Below are positions 38,856-48,579 of a stretch of DNA of 64,000 bases, one piece after another. Position 1 is the first letter of the stretch; every line of letters begins with the position of its first letter. Position numbers and translations under genes: made by a program. Under the pieces are notes generated by a model that had not been told where the DNA came from, made no database searches, and saw only the letters and a list, made by a program, of their open reading frames with translations. Source of the DNA: Massariosphaeria phaeospora (lineage: Eukaryota > Ascomycota > Dothideomycetes > Pleosporales); contig JAADJZ010000033.1 in the NCBI GenBank assembly GCA_011032825.1, positions 186,001 through 250,000 of the forward strand, read 5' to 3'.

Positions 38856-39749
38856 ATGATGTGATGGGGAGGGTGGAGTTGGAGTTGCTTTGCTGGCGGT
38901 GTGCATGGATGGATGTATGGATGGTTGGATGGTTGGATGTGTGTATGTACGGCATGGAGATGAAAATAGAGGGGAGATGGCCTTGGGGCATCTTATCTTA
39001 TCTTGTTCGTTTCCTGTATTTAATCTTAATGCGATCGATGTGTCTGCTATAACTCTCTCTCTCTAAGACGCTACCATTGCAAACGCGCTTCGTCCATCTA
39101 CTTAGCTTAGCTTGGCTCGGTATACTGATTTTTTACTGTCGCTGTCGCCGCAATGCAAGTTACTCTGCTCTGCTCTGCTCTGCTCTAGTCTGCTCTAGTC
39201 TGCTCTACTCTCCTCTACTCTACTCTGCTCCATCCATCCATCCATCCATCCATCCTCAACCTGTCCCCCCCTCCCTCCCTCCTAGATTCTAAGTCCTCCA
39301 TCCTCAAACCCGCCCCATCTAAACCTTACCCACTATACCAGATACAAACAATAGAACTTTGTAAACATCAAGCTAGGCTGTCTTACATTAAACTAGAACC
39401 CCTGTCCTGTATACTGCTGTCAAGAGGTAGGGGTAAATTAGCATGTTAGGCTGGAAAGAGTGGATGTGATGCTCTTGTAGCGTAAGGCCAACAATATCTT
39501 AGAGAAGTTGCGGAAGGTTTTCATTCTAATAGGCCTAGAGCGCGGTGCTTCCAGTCCTTGGCTCCTCGATCTATCTGTCTCTGGCGTGGATGAGTCTGCC
39601 GCCTGCTTCCTAGTTCTGTTCCATCCTGAGTATATACGTGGCTTATGCTGGAATGGACGGGAGGGACTTGTCGGAACGGGCACGCGAACATAAACTCCTG
39701 CTAAGGTTGTCTCGAAGGTTCTAACCTTGGAAGTGAATCTCACACGTGA
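38856..39749. other. gene-free, microsatellite-rich
   Basis: GGATG/TGGATGG words follow the deacetylase stop; further on are CTCTG and CATC arrays (separate entry). No gene seen. Confidence 0.5.
39162..39256 (+). repeat. CTCTG and CATC microsatellites
   Basis: A CTCTG/CTCTA array (39162-39230) runs straight into six CATC units (39231-39256). Confidence 0.85.
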
Positions 39750-40490
39750 CGTCGTAGCTTTTGTGGAGCATACGTCCCTTTTGTGGGGCCCCTCTCACGC
39801 TAGACTAGATCGAGCCAGCGCTAACAGATCCCGCCGGCTTGCACTCGCTTAGTTTTCGCTGAGTCACTAGCGCCAGACTCGCGCTAGGCCGCGCCGCCAG
39901 GTATATAGATTCCTCCGCTCCCTCCCCTCGATCCTCTTTTTCTTTTCTCGGTACAGCTCGAGCACCATGGGGTTAGCCGTCGGTCACGCGGTGCCTTGGC
40001 CTCGAGTTGTCATCTTCTTCCCCTCTTTTCAAAGTCGTCTGCGTGCTTGGAGCAAGGTGGCACGGTACCGGTTTGCTGGTCCAGTCACAGACACACGCCC
40101 CTTGTGGGTGCTTGCACTTGCTACAACGGCGCATTTCTTCTCTCTCTCTTTGTACTTCGTACTCTTGTAGCATCATCTTCTGCGGCAAACTCTTTTCCAA
40201 CTGTGGGCTTCTTCTTCGGCTTCTTCGTTTGTCCATGGCTCTATGAGAATCGTTTCCCTGGGTCGTTCAGACTCATTCGACTCGGCTTCTGCCCCAGATC
40301 GAGTTGGCTCGAGTGGGTGCTACTGCCACAAAAGCCTTGGGCCGCCAGAGTCTCACAAAGTTGACGGGATGCCGCTGCATCACTGGCCTTTTTTTTTCAT
40401 TGAGTTCCATCCTTTTCCAAAGGTTGGTCTTGAGGAAGAGTTCTTTCTATCGCTAGTAGTCTTATCCAAGATGTTGGGCTCACTCTACAA
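39750..40490 (+). repeat. dispersed repeat, copy B
   Basis: Collinear with copy A. TTTGTGGAGC-type words occur at 39760-39785. The near-identical cgctgagtcactagcgc core lies at 39846-39873, the ggccgcg...gtat.tagat...ctccgctccct stretch follows, and the matching tail (ttgagttcc, then cttgaggaag) is at 40388-40480. The middle has diverged. A minus-strand 87-codon frame inside it, with CSKCKHPQGACVC, has no match in copy A, so I do not call it a gene. Confidence 0.55.
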
Positions 40491-40608
40491 GAGCATGATG
40501 CATGCAAGTTACTAATGTCTGTCGTTCCTTTACCTTGTTATCGTCTGCACGTTGCATGCAACTGACAGATATGTACTCCCGAGCAATCAATCAACAACCA
40601 CTACAACA

Positions 40609-41100
40609 ATGCTTCCCACCGCCGCCCACCAAGCCGCCACCATCAAGGCCCTCACCGCGCGCGCCGAGCACGCCGAAGCCGCCCGCGCCCAAGCCGAAAA
40701 AGCACGCGACTACTGCCTCACCGGCACAAAAGCGCACATCGAGGCCCTCCAAGCCGAAATCGCGGCCCTCAAGACGCAGCTGCAGGAAGCGCGGCACGAG
40801 CAGAAGACGCGGCCGGCGCCGCCGGCCCGCCAGGTCGCCTGCACGGGGTGCTTCGTCCACGGGCGCGAGTGCGACGACGGCGAGCCGTGCTTCCAGTGCA
40901 TGGTGCGCCACCGCGGGCATCGGTGCTGCCGCATGCAGTGCAAGAAGTATGATGCGGGTATGTGTCGCAATGAGCAGTGCGAGCTGGCGCATGAGACGGA
41001 TGGGTATGCGAGGCTTACGGGATGGGCGAGGCTGAAGCGGATTAAGAAGGCTGATGACGACGTGGACCAGGAGATGGAGGATGGAGAGATTGGCGGCTGA
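40609..41100 (+). CDS. coiled-coil/Zn-cluster protein, compact paralogue, 163 aa
   Basis: Single exon; the ATG sits in acaacaATG context. Residues 10-65 form an Ala/Glu/Lys-rich coiled coil. Residues 78-106 have cysteines spaced C-x2-C-x6-C-x5-C-x2-C-x8-C, the spacing of a Zn2Cys6 cluster, with the CDDGEPC core. Residues 111-128 then read C-x7-C-x4-C-x3-H, the spacing of a CCCH finger. The tail is basic, then acidic (EMEDGEIGG). The basic DNA-contact residues usual between the second and third Cys of Zn2Cys6 factors are missing (FVHGRE). The order coiled coil, Zn cluster, CCCH is opposite to standard fungal activators. Paralogues lie at 44.8-47.7 kb and, decayed, at 58.4-59.2 kb. Zinc binding is inferred from spacing; whether it binds DNA, RNA or protein is unknown. 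Confidence 0.7.
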   Translation: MLPTAAHQAATIKALTARAEHAEAARAQAEKARDYCLTGTKAHIEALQAEIAALKTQLQEARHEQKTRPAPPARQVACTGCFVHGRECDDGEPCFQCMVRHRGHRCCRMQCKKYDAGMCRNEQCELAHETDGYARLTGWARLKRIKKADDDVDQEMEDGEIGG

Positions 41101-41328
41101 TACGGAGGAGGGGGGACGGAGGATGGAGAGAGAGGGCTGGAAAGGAATGGAAAGGAGCGTGGAATGGATGGACTATCAGGAGGCTGGGCGTTTCCATGTC
41201 ATTGAGCAACGAGACTATTCATTCGTCGCGGTCGGTTCGCACCCTCGTCTATTTCGTTTCGTTTCCTCTGCTCTACTTTACTTTACACAGCGACAATCCG
41301 CCCTGCCATCCATGTACCCATCTACCCA

Positions 41329-43059
41329 CTACACAGCCCCCATATACCGCATCGGCATCTCCTCATGCGCATCCTTCCACTTAGACGACCCCACCGACCT
41401 CACGCCCTTAGCAAACAAATGCTCAATCTCCATCGCACTGCGGCCCTTCAACTCGGGCACAAACAAGTACGACAGCGCCGCGCCAATCAGACTCAACGCC
41501 GCGAAGATGAACCCCGTTTTCGCGCCGAGGTCCAGCGCGTCGGGCTGGTACAGGAAGGGCATGACGGCGTTGCCCAGGATGCCCGTGAGGTTGTTCATCA
41601 GGCTGCCGAGGGACACGGTCTTGGAGCGCAGGCGCAGCGAGCTCGTCTCGCCGATGACGGCGTACGAAGCGGGCCAGCAGCCCAGGCCGCACACGACGAT
41701 GATGGCGGTGCAGAGGCCGCCGGCCAGCCAGCCCGTCCACTCGAACTGCTTGATGCCGGCGAAGCCCATGACGCCCCACAGGGTGGCGGCCGCGACAAAC
41801 GACGTCGTGAGCAGCTGGCGGCGCGCAAAGTGGCTGAGCATCCACGACGACGTTGAGTTGGCAATCAGGCCGACGACGATGCCGCCGATCAGGAAGAGCA
41901 GCGCCATGCTGCTCTTCATGTTCAGCTGCGGCAGGAACGTGCTGACGCTGGAGAGCAGCCCGAGCCCGAACAAGAACTCGACGCTGCCGGCGAACATGAC
42001 GATCAAGCTCCGGCGGCGATTGCTCCCCTTGAAGCAGTCCAGGTAGGTGACGGCAGTCGTGTTTTTGGACTCCTCGTCCATGGTCCGCGCCATCTTATCC
42101 GCGGCCGCTTGGGCACTGTGCGTGGGTCCCAACAGCCGCCTGAAGGATGCGGTGGCTTTGATCTTGTCGTTTCGGAGGAGTAGAAAGGCCGGGGACTCGG
42201 GCAAGAGGAACGACATGACGAAAGGCGGAGCTGCGACGAGCCACTGCGACCCGATGGCAATCAGATAGCCCCGCGATGTGGTCTGCTTCTCCATGAAGAA
42301 ACTAACGACGGCGCCGATGAGCTGTCCGAGAAGAGTGAAGGTAGGGATGAATCCCATGATGGGGCCCTTCAGGGTAGTTGGGGAGATTTCCGACATGTAG
42401 GTAATGGTCCCCATTTTGATGATGCCGATGCCGGATCCCTGGATGATCTTGCCGATGAGAATCATGATACGCCTGTACTCCTTGTTGTTGGGCTTGTCGG
42501 CGAAAAACAGTTCCAGGATACCCAAGGCGCCGATGGTGCTGCCCATCAAAAGGCAAAATCGGCGACCTTTTATATCGAGCAGCCAACCCCCGAGCGCCGT
42601 TCCCGCGATCTGGCCAAAAGGGCCTATACTGTCCCACAGGGCCATCCACAGTGCAGGGATAATCCACTCCTCTTTTCTCTTTGCTGGATCCGGATCGTCG
42701 TTGAGTCCCCATTCTCCCATGGCCTCTTTGAAGGGATCCATGCTGTTGATCGACCCGAGAATCACCGAGTCGAAGCCGCCGTAGAGGATGGCGATGGACA
42801 TGCCCAGCGTCCACCAGATCAATGTCGAATATTGCTTGAGCGATTTGCCGAGGGGCAATGAGGTGTCCTCATCGTCATTCGCAGCTTTCTGTGCATTGGC
42901 TTTGTCGCTTATGAGCGACGCGACTGAGCTATCTGTCAAAGCCCGATTCCGCTGCGGGCCGTCGCCCAAGTTCTGGTCTCCCACGTCTAGCGACAACCGT
43001 CCGTGGTATCGCAGTTCATCGTCGTCGAGGGAGGGGAGTCTTTCAAATCGTGAAGCCAT
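41329..43059 (-). CDS. MFS sugar transporter, 576 aa
   Basis: Single exon. The first in-frame ATG gives MASRFERLPSLDDDELRYHG; upstream extension has no ATG. About twelve hydrophobic segments with a cytoplasmic loop after the sixth place it in the major facilitator sugar-porter group. Family marks include GGWLLDIKGRR (after TM2), PESPAFLLLRNDK (end of TM6) and FVPELKGRSAMEIEHLF (after TM12). The first loop (GGFDSVILGSI) and overall length resemble fungal maltose/alpha-glucoside permeases, so a disaccharide is a fair guess but not shown. Plasma membrane proton symport is the family mode. It lies between the two coiled-coil/Zn-cluster paralogues and about 5 kb from the GH3 gene, whose product releases glucose. 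Confidence 0.86.
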   Translation of the reverse strand: MASRFERLPSLDDDELRYHGRLSLDVGDQNLGDGPQRNRALTDSSVASLISDKANAQKAANDDEDTSLPLGKSLKQYSTLIWWTLGMSIAILYGGFDSVILGSINSMDPFKEAMGEWGLNDDPDPAKRKEEWIIPALWMALWDSIGPFGQIAGTALGGWLLDIKGRRFCLLMGSTIGALGILELFFADKPNNKEYRRIMILIGKIIQGSGIGIIKMGTITYMSEISPTTLKGPIMGFIPTFTLLGQLIGAVVSFFMEKQTTSRGYLIAIGSQWLVAAPPFVMSFLLPESPAFLLLRNDKIKATASFRRLLGPTHSAQAAADKMARTMDEESKNTTAVTYLDCFKGSNRRRSLIVMFAGSVEFLFGLGLLSSVSTFLPQLNMKSSMALLFLIGGIVVGLIANSTSSWMLSHFARRQLLTTSFVAAATLWGVMGFAGIKQFEWTGWLAGGLCTAIIVVCGLGCWPASYAVIGETSSLRLRSKTVSLGSLMNNLTGILGNAVMPFLYQPDALDLGAKTGFIFAALSLIGAALSYLFVPELKGRSAMEIEHLFAKGVRSVGSSKWKDAHEEMPMRYMGAV

Positions 43060-44796
43060 GAGCGTGTCGGGATGCCGGGTTCGCGATTGGAAGGTCCCGG
43101 GGGAGACTCGATGCTGTCCGGTGCGTAGCTGTTCCTCCTGGGATACAAGGTCGCGAGGCCAGATAGAAGACGAGTGAGTGTATGTAAACAACAAAGGGCG
43201 AACGAATGTTAGGAAGTGGCAGTTAGCAGGTGTTGCTCGCCGTGTTCCGCGAAGACTGGCTCCTATATCAGTAAACCAAAGTCAAAGGGCGAGAAGAAGC
43301 ACAGCGATGCGGTTTTCGGGTCTGGTAGGCGCAAGGCGGCCATGAAGTACCCAACGCCTGTGATGCGGCGGTGCCAAACCCTAGTCTGCGCTGCGCATTC
43401 GCAACGTTCAACCAAAGCGGTACTCGTGAGGAGCGAAACGCGTTGGATTGCATTATTGAAGGTGCCCCAGCCCTGTGGGGTCGGGATCGACCCAACCCGC
43501 GAATCCGAGGCTGAAGCGAATCTCGCACGCCGCGCGCGGCTTCGGGCGAGGTTGTGGTTTCATGTCGCGAGCCTGAGATGGGCCAATCACCACGGTCAAT
43601 GGGGCGGCGGGCGGCGGGCTGCTCGGAGATAAGCTCGTAGGGCTGTGCGCACACGGTGCGATGCGCGTAAAGGAGAGCGGGCGCGCACGGCTGGGAGGCA
43701 TAGTGTTGACAGGTAAGCCTTCGAGACGTACGGAGTAGCTATCTATCTATCTCAAGGGAGAAGGCGGCCGACCGTGATCGACAAGTTGAGATGACGGCGT
43801 TGCTTGGCAACCAAAATCGAGCTTTGAGTGCGGCCCGCCGAGGTCCCTCTCTTGTCGAGCAACACCCAACGACCGACCTATTCATAGAATACCAGCAAGA
43901 AGAGGAACGAAGCTCTCTGCCCTTTGTCTCCGTCAAGCTGCCCTGAAACCCCATGGCCACGCGTCTCTTTATCTTGCACCTCGGCCGGCAGGCTTCCAAC
44001 GAGACGGCCGAAAACACCGGCATGGTCGAGTTAATAGCCCGATGAGCATGTCAACTGTAACTGCCGTATGGGGTAGCTGGGCGGCCACTCCCTTTAACGG
44101 CTATATATAGCCTAAAACCGAGTCTTTGCGTACGTACGTACGTAGGACCGAACTAGGATCCTTACCTATGGGGCATCTATATCTCGACTACTAGCATGTT
44201 CAAGACGGGTTACAACAATCCGTCTATTAGTGCCGTGTCCTACGTACATGCTTGAAGCGAACTTTAGCACCAAGACGATCTCCATGTAGTTAGCAGACAA
44301 CATAACATCTCCGCTCTCGTCTACTCATTCTCATTCTCCTTTCTTGTCGATGTAAATCTTTAGTGGGAAGCCTGTCTTCCTCAGCACAGTCACCCTACTC
44401 TAATCTCTTCTCTCTCCCTCTTCTACACTGTGACCAGCCAGTCCCCAACATACATCGTCCTACATACTATCCTCCACCATACCCCCCCCACACACACATC
44501 ACATCAGACCATTCACACAGAACCATTCTCTCCGTTCATACAAGCTCAGTTCAATTCAATTCAATTCATTCCAGTTCAATCCATCCAGACGTCCTTCAAA
44601 GACGCGTAATACCAGCTCAGCTCAGCTCCGGCTATGCAAACTCAGACCGCTGTTGATCAATCAAAAACATACTCGCAGTAGCCCATTAACCACTGCATCC
44701 TAAAAGGGCCTCTTGTAGACGACAGTCTACTTGGTGTGCCGAGTCGAGTCGAGTCGCACAGCCATCACACTTCACTTGAGCAAACAATCTTCCAGC
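43060..44796. other. intergenic, 1.7 kb
   Basis: Promoter of the MFS gene and 3' flank of the long Zn-cluster gene. Short CACACA and TTCAA runs (44480-44580) are the only repeats noted; no gene. Confidence 0.5.
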
Positions 44797-47734
44797 CTAC
44801 TCATCACCCATATCCGCATCGCCATCCGCATCAACACCGACACCACCAGCCACACCACCCGTCTGGCTACCACCACCACCACCACGCCCATCCATCGGCG
44901 CGGCCTTCGCATCCCCCTTCTTACCCCTCCTCTTCAAATCCTTCTTAAACTCAGCAATATTCCCGAACCCACTCTCCTCATGGGCGCGAAAGCACGACGT
45001 ATACCGGCGCTTGCAGGCATCGCCGCCAAAGTCCCTGCAGGGCGGGCGCTCGCAGTTCGCGCTGCCGGACGCGACGCAGTTAGCGCACGGCTCGGCGCCG
45101 TCGCACGACGCGTTCCACCAGTTGAGGTGGCAGTGCGTGCAGGCGGCGAAACGGGGGGTGGGGAGTGGTTTGGGCGCGGGGTTGGGTGCGGGGGCTGTCG
45201 GTGCCTGTGTCGGTGTCGGTGTCTGTGCGTGTGCCTGGACGGGACCGGGAGTGTATGAGACGGGCGCTTTGCGGGCGCTGGATAGGGCTTGGACGATGGG
45301 GGTCTGCGATGAGCCTTGGGAGTCTGGACCGGGGTGCTGGGTGCATGCGGGTGTGTTGGCCCGAGAGGCTTGTGACATGTCCGGCGGGACCATAACGCTG
45401 TCGTGGCGAGCACCCTGTGGATCAGAATGGACATGCTGCTGGGGTGAAGCGCTAGAGCCTTGTATGGGGGTTAGCTGGATTCCATCTTGGTACATGCTGG
45501 TATTCGGGTGGGCAGCAGTCATGCCGTGCTATAGTGCGGTTGGGTAGACAGTAGCAGATCCGGGATGAGACCTACCTGCACCATCCATGTTGTAGTTGTT
45601 CCTACCAAATGCGGCATTCTGTTCCATTCCCAAGAAGTGAGCTGCTTGTTGCGCTGCGTCAAGGGGGTACTCGTAGAGATCCGCATTTTCGAACAAGGGT
45701 GATGGTCGAGACAGCTCGCTGTTGGACGGACTGGACCCTTCTAAGTCGTAAGGTTCGTCGATAGTTCCGCGGCCCTGTTGTTGCGATTGAAGCTCAGTCG
45801 TGGCCACCGCCCCCATATTCTCTCCCTGTGCGCTGAAATGGCTGGCGTTCGTGTTGTACCCTGATGGATGATAGTTGCCCATAGTTGCGGATGACATCGG
45901 GCTGCCATGATTCTGGAGGCCGGTTGTGCCGAGAAAGGGAGACTGCGCGCCCATCTGTTGGCCCTGGTGAAGATTGCCCATATTTGTGGAAAACATCGGA
46001 CTGTTATGATGCTGCGGACCGTCTGTGGCGAGATATGGAAACTGTGCAGTTGCCTGTTGAGTCTGCCGTGTGGCACCCATATTTGTAGAAGACATTGGAC
46101 TGCCATGATGCTGTAAACCAGATGTGCCAAGCGATGGAGAGTATGCGGCCATCTGCTGACCCTGACGAGTAACACCCATACTCGTGGATGACATCGGACT
46201 GCCGTGATGATCCAAACTAGACGTGGCGAGAGATGGAGAATGCACGACCATCTGCTGGCCCTGATGAGAGGCAGCCATACCTATAGATGTTAATGGACTG
46301 CCACGATGTTGCGAGCCAGACGCGGCAAAATATGGGGAGTATATCCGCCTCTGGTGAGCCGCTTGATGAGAGGTACGCATACCCGTAGACAATGTCTGAC
46401 TGCCATTCTGCTGCAGGCTAGACGTGTTGAGATATGGAGGGTGCGGGCTCATCTGCTGAGCCGCCTGATGAGAGGCAGCACCCATACCTGTAGAGGACAA
46501 TGGGCTGCTATGCTGCTGCAAGCTAGGCGTGTTGAGAGTCGAAGACTGCGATACCATCTGCTGAACCTGACGAGACGACATCGGACTCCCACGCTGCTGT
46601 AGGGTAGCCGTGCTGAGAGAGGGAGAGTGAGGAATCATCTGCTGAGCCGCCTGTTGAGACATCGGGCTGCCACGCTGCTGCGGAGACTGCGCCAACATCT
46701 GTTGAACCTGACGAGATGACATCGGGCTGCCACGCTGTTGCAAGCTAGGCATAGATAGTGACGGAGACTGCGCGGCCATCTGAGGAGCCTGATGAGGGCC
46801 GTTAGGGACCTGCATGCCATGCTCGCCCTGACGCTGTCGGACGGGGTTGCCGCCATTCGGGAGGCCTGCAGACACAGATGAATGCGAGGACTGTAATCCA
46901 ACGAGTCGGCCAGCTTCAGTCAGTTTCTGGACCGGCCCAGCTGCGTGCGGCTGCGGCGCCCTGTTAACTCGAATGGGCGAGGCGGTAGCGACGGTCCGGG
47001 ACGTCTGTTGCGCGGCGCTGGCTTGGGCTACCGTGGAGTCGAAGCCGCTGTGCTCATGTTAGGATTGTTCTGACTGTCAGACCCGGAAGCTTGAATACTC
47101 ACGTGTCTTCGTCAGTGCGTTGTCGCTTGGAGCCCGGTACGGGGCTCTTGAAAGCCTGAGTCGGATGTTTTGCAGCCACGGTATTCCGTGCAGTTGCTTG
47201 TGCCTGCAAGACCCTCTCCATGTACTCCACCTTCTGCTTCAGCTGTATTATCTCCGTCTCCTTCAGCACCTGAGCTTGACCGTAGTTTTCCACGGTTTCT
47301 ACCAGTTTCTTGACCTTCCTGTCGAGAGCCGCCTTTTCCATGTCCTTCTTAGCGTTTTCCGCCACCATTCTGTTGTAGGAGTCGTGTAGGTATCTCATGG
47401 TGTGGTCATGCTTGTGCTTGAGCGCCTCTCCTTGGTCCAGCAGCATTTTGCTGGCTGCCTCTCGAGACTCCTCACGGGCCTTGTCTGCCTTTACGACGGC
47501 TGCGTTCGCTTGTTGCACTTCGCACTGCAGCTTCTCGTTCTGCGCCTTGAGCCTGAGGAAGAAGCGGCCCGACTGTAGGACCTCGCTGTCGAGTTCGGCT
47601 CTGATTCTCGCCGTGGCCATCTCGGCGACTTCGGCGCGGCGGTTGGCACGAAGGGTTTCGGTGTATCGCTGCATTCCTTTCGCTTTCGCTGTGGCGAGCT
47701 CCGCCTTGAGGCCTTCGATCTCGCTGGTCGACAT
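44797..47734 (-). CDS. coiled-coil/Gln-rich-repeat/Zn-cluster protein, about 930 aa
   Basis: Proposed exons are 47103-47734, 45576-47047 and 44797-45485. Intron 1 (47048-47102) has gtgagt and ctaac. Intron 2 (45486-45575, gtaggt...ccaag, 90 nt) is needed to skip an in-frame TAG at 45529-45531 and is less certain. Residues 1-200 are a long coiled coil (LKAELATAKAKGM ... LVETVENYGQAQ). The middle third holds about ten repeats of 20-35 residues built on MxxxSPSL, LQxxGSPMSS and QxxQQ. A Pro/Thr/Gln linker leads to the Cys domain, about residues 813-870: C-x2-C-x8-C-x5-C-x2-C-x7-C, then C-x7-C-x6-C-x3-H, with the CDGAEPCANC core. The tail is Lys/Gly-rich and ends in acidic residues. Same plan as the 163-aa paralogue with an inserted repeat region. 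Function unknown; a nuclear scaffold or regulator is only a guess. Confidence 0.65.
45576..46790 (-). repeat. coding tandem repeat, about ten units
   Basis: Units of 20-35 codons recur across about 900 nt within this interval, most with the core GSPMSS and a QxxQQ end. Units differ by substitution and small indels, so the array is old but in frame. Confidence 0.75.
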
Positions 47735-48579
47735 GGTGGTTGGTGTTGTTGTTGTGGTGAGTGAGTGCGAGGAGCGGCGCAGAATATGACGGTTACTGTC
47801 ATGGCGGGGTAGCAATAAGCGCTCGCGTAATCATAGAGTGAAAGCTGTGCGAGTGCTGGTGAATTGTTTTGTCGGTTGCTGTGAGAAAAGGTTGATAAAC
47901 TGCGGCCTTCGTCGCTTCCCCACGCAACCGCCAAGCTTTCACGCCCTCTAAACTGGCGGTGTGCTCCGTTGTCGATTGGTGCTACGTCTTCAAGAGACCC
48001 GGAGGAGCAAGCCTTTAGGGTCAAGCTTTCGTGGCGCGTCGAAACGTCTATGGGGGAACCACAGTCTCATTCTTCCAGCGCAGTCCGAAAGCGGCTACTC
48101 ACAGATGGATCCGCACTCAACAGCATGACCCTACTTTATTCTCAATTGGTATAACCAGGTCAGTATGGAGTGGGGACAAAAAGATAAAAGCAAAAGAAAG
48201 ACCAAAAAGACCTCTACCACCCCTACTTATTAGTTATGTTAGCCCTTCCGCCACTATGCTCAGTCCCTTACCTGAACTGGTAGGCGACGGAGTACGTTAA
48301 AAGTCCCAAAAATCGCATCTATATAGTAGAAACTAATACATACCGATTGCTGCCCCGGTCAATTAGCGCAGAGAGCAAGTAAAGTTCCGAATGATTGCTC
48401 TCACCTTTACGTGACCTGCACAAAGCCGATCGAAGTCCCCGATAGATCGAACAACGGGTCACAAGGGTTGGCATCATGCCACAACAGAAGTAAATTCAGA
48501 ACATGTTGGGAGATTTACCTATATATACTCACGATACGGTCGGTGCCAGCAGCTGAGCCCGATCCCAATACAAAAGCCA
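47735..48579. other. intergenic
   Basis: Promoter of the long Zn-cluster gene and 3' flank of the GH3 gene. No coding frame supported. Confidence 0.5.

Noticed and set aside
39973..40236. Minus-strand frame with CSKCKHPQGACVC, a possible zinc protein
   Set aside because: Lies in the diverged middle of repeat copy B with no counterpart in copy A; its spacing does not match the Zn-cluster family.
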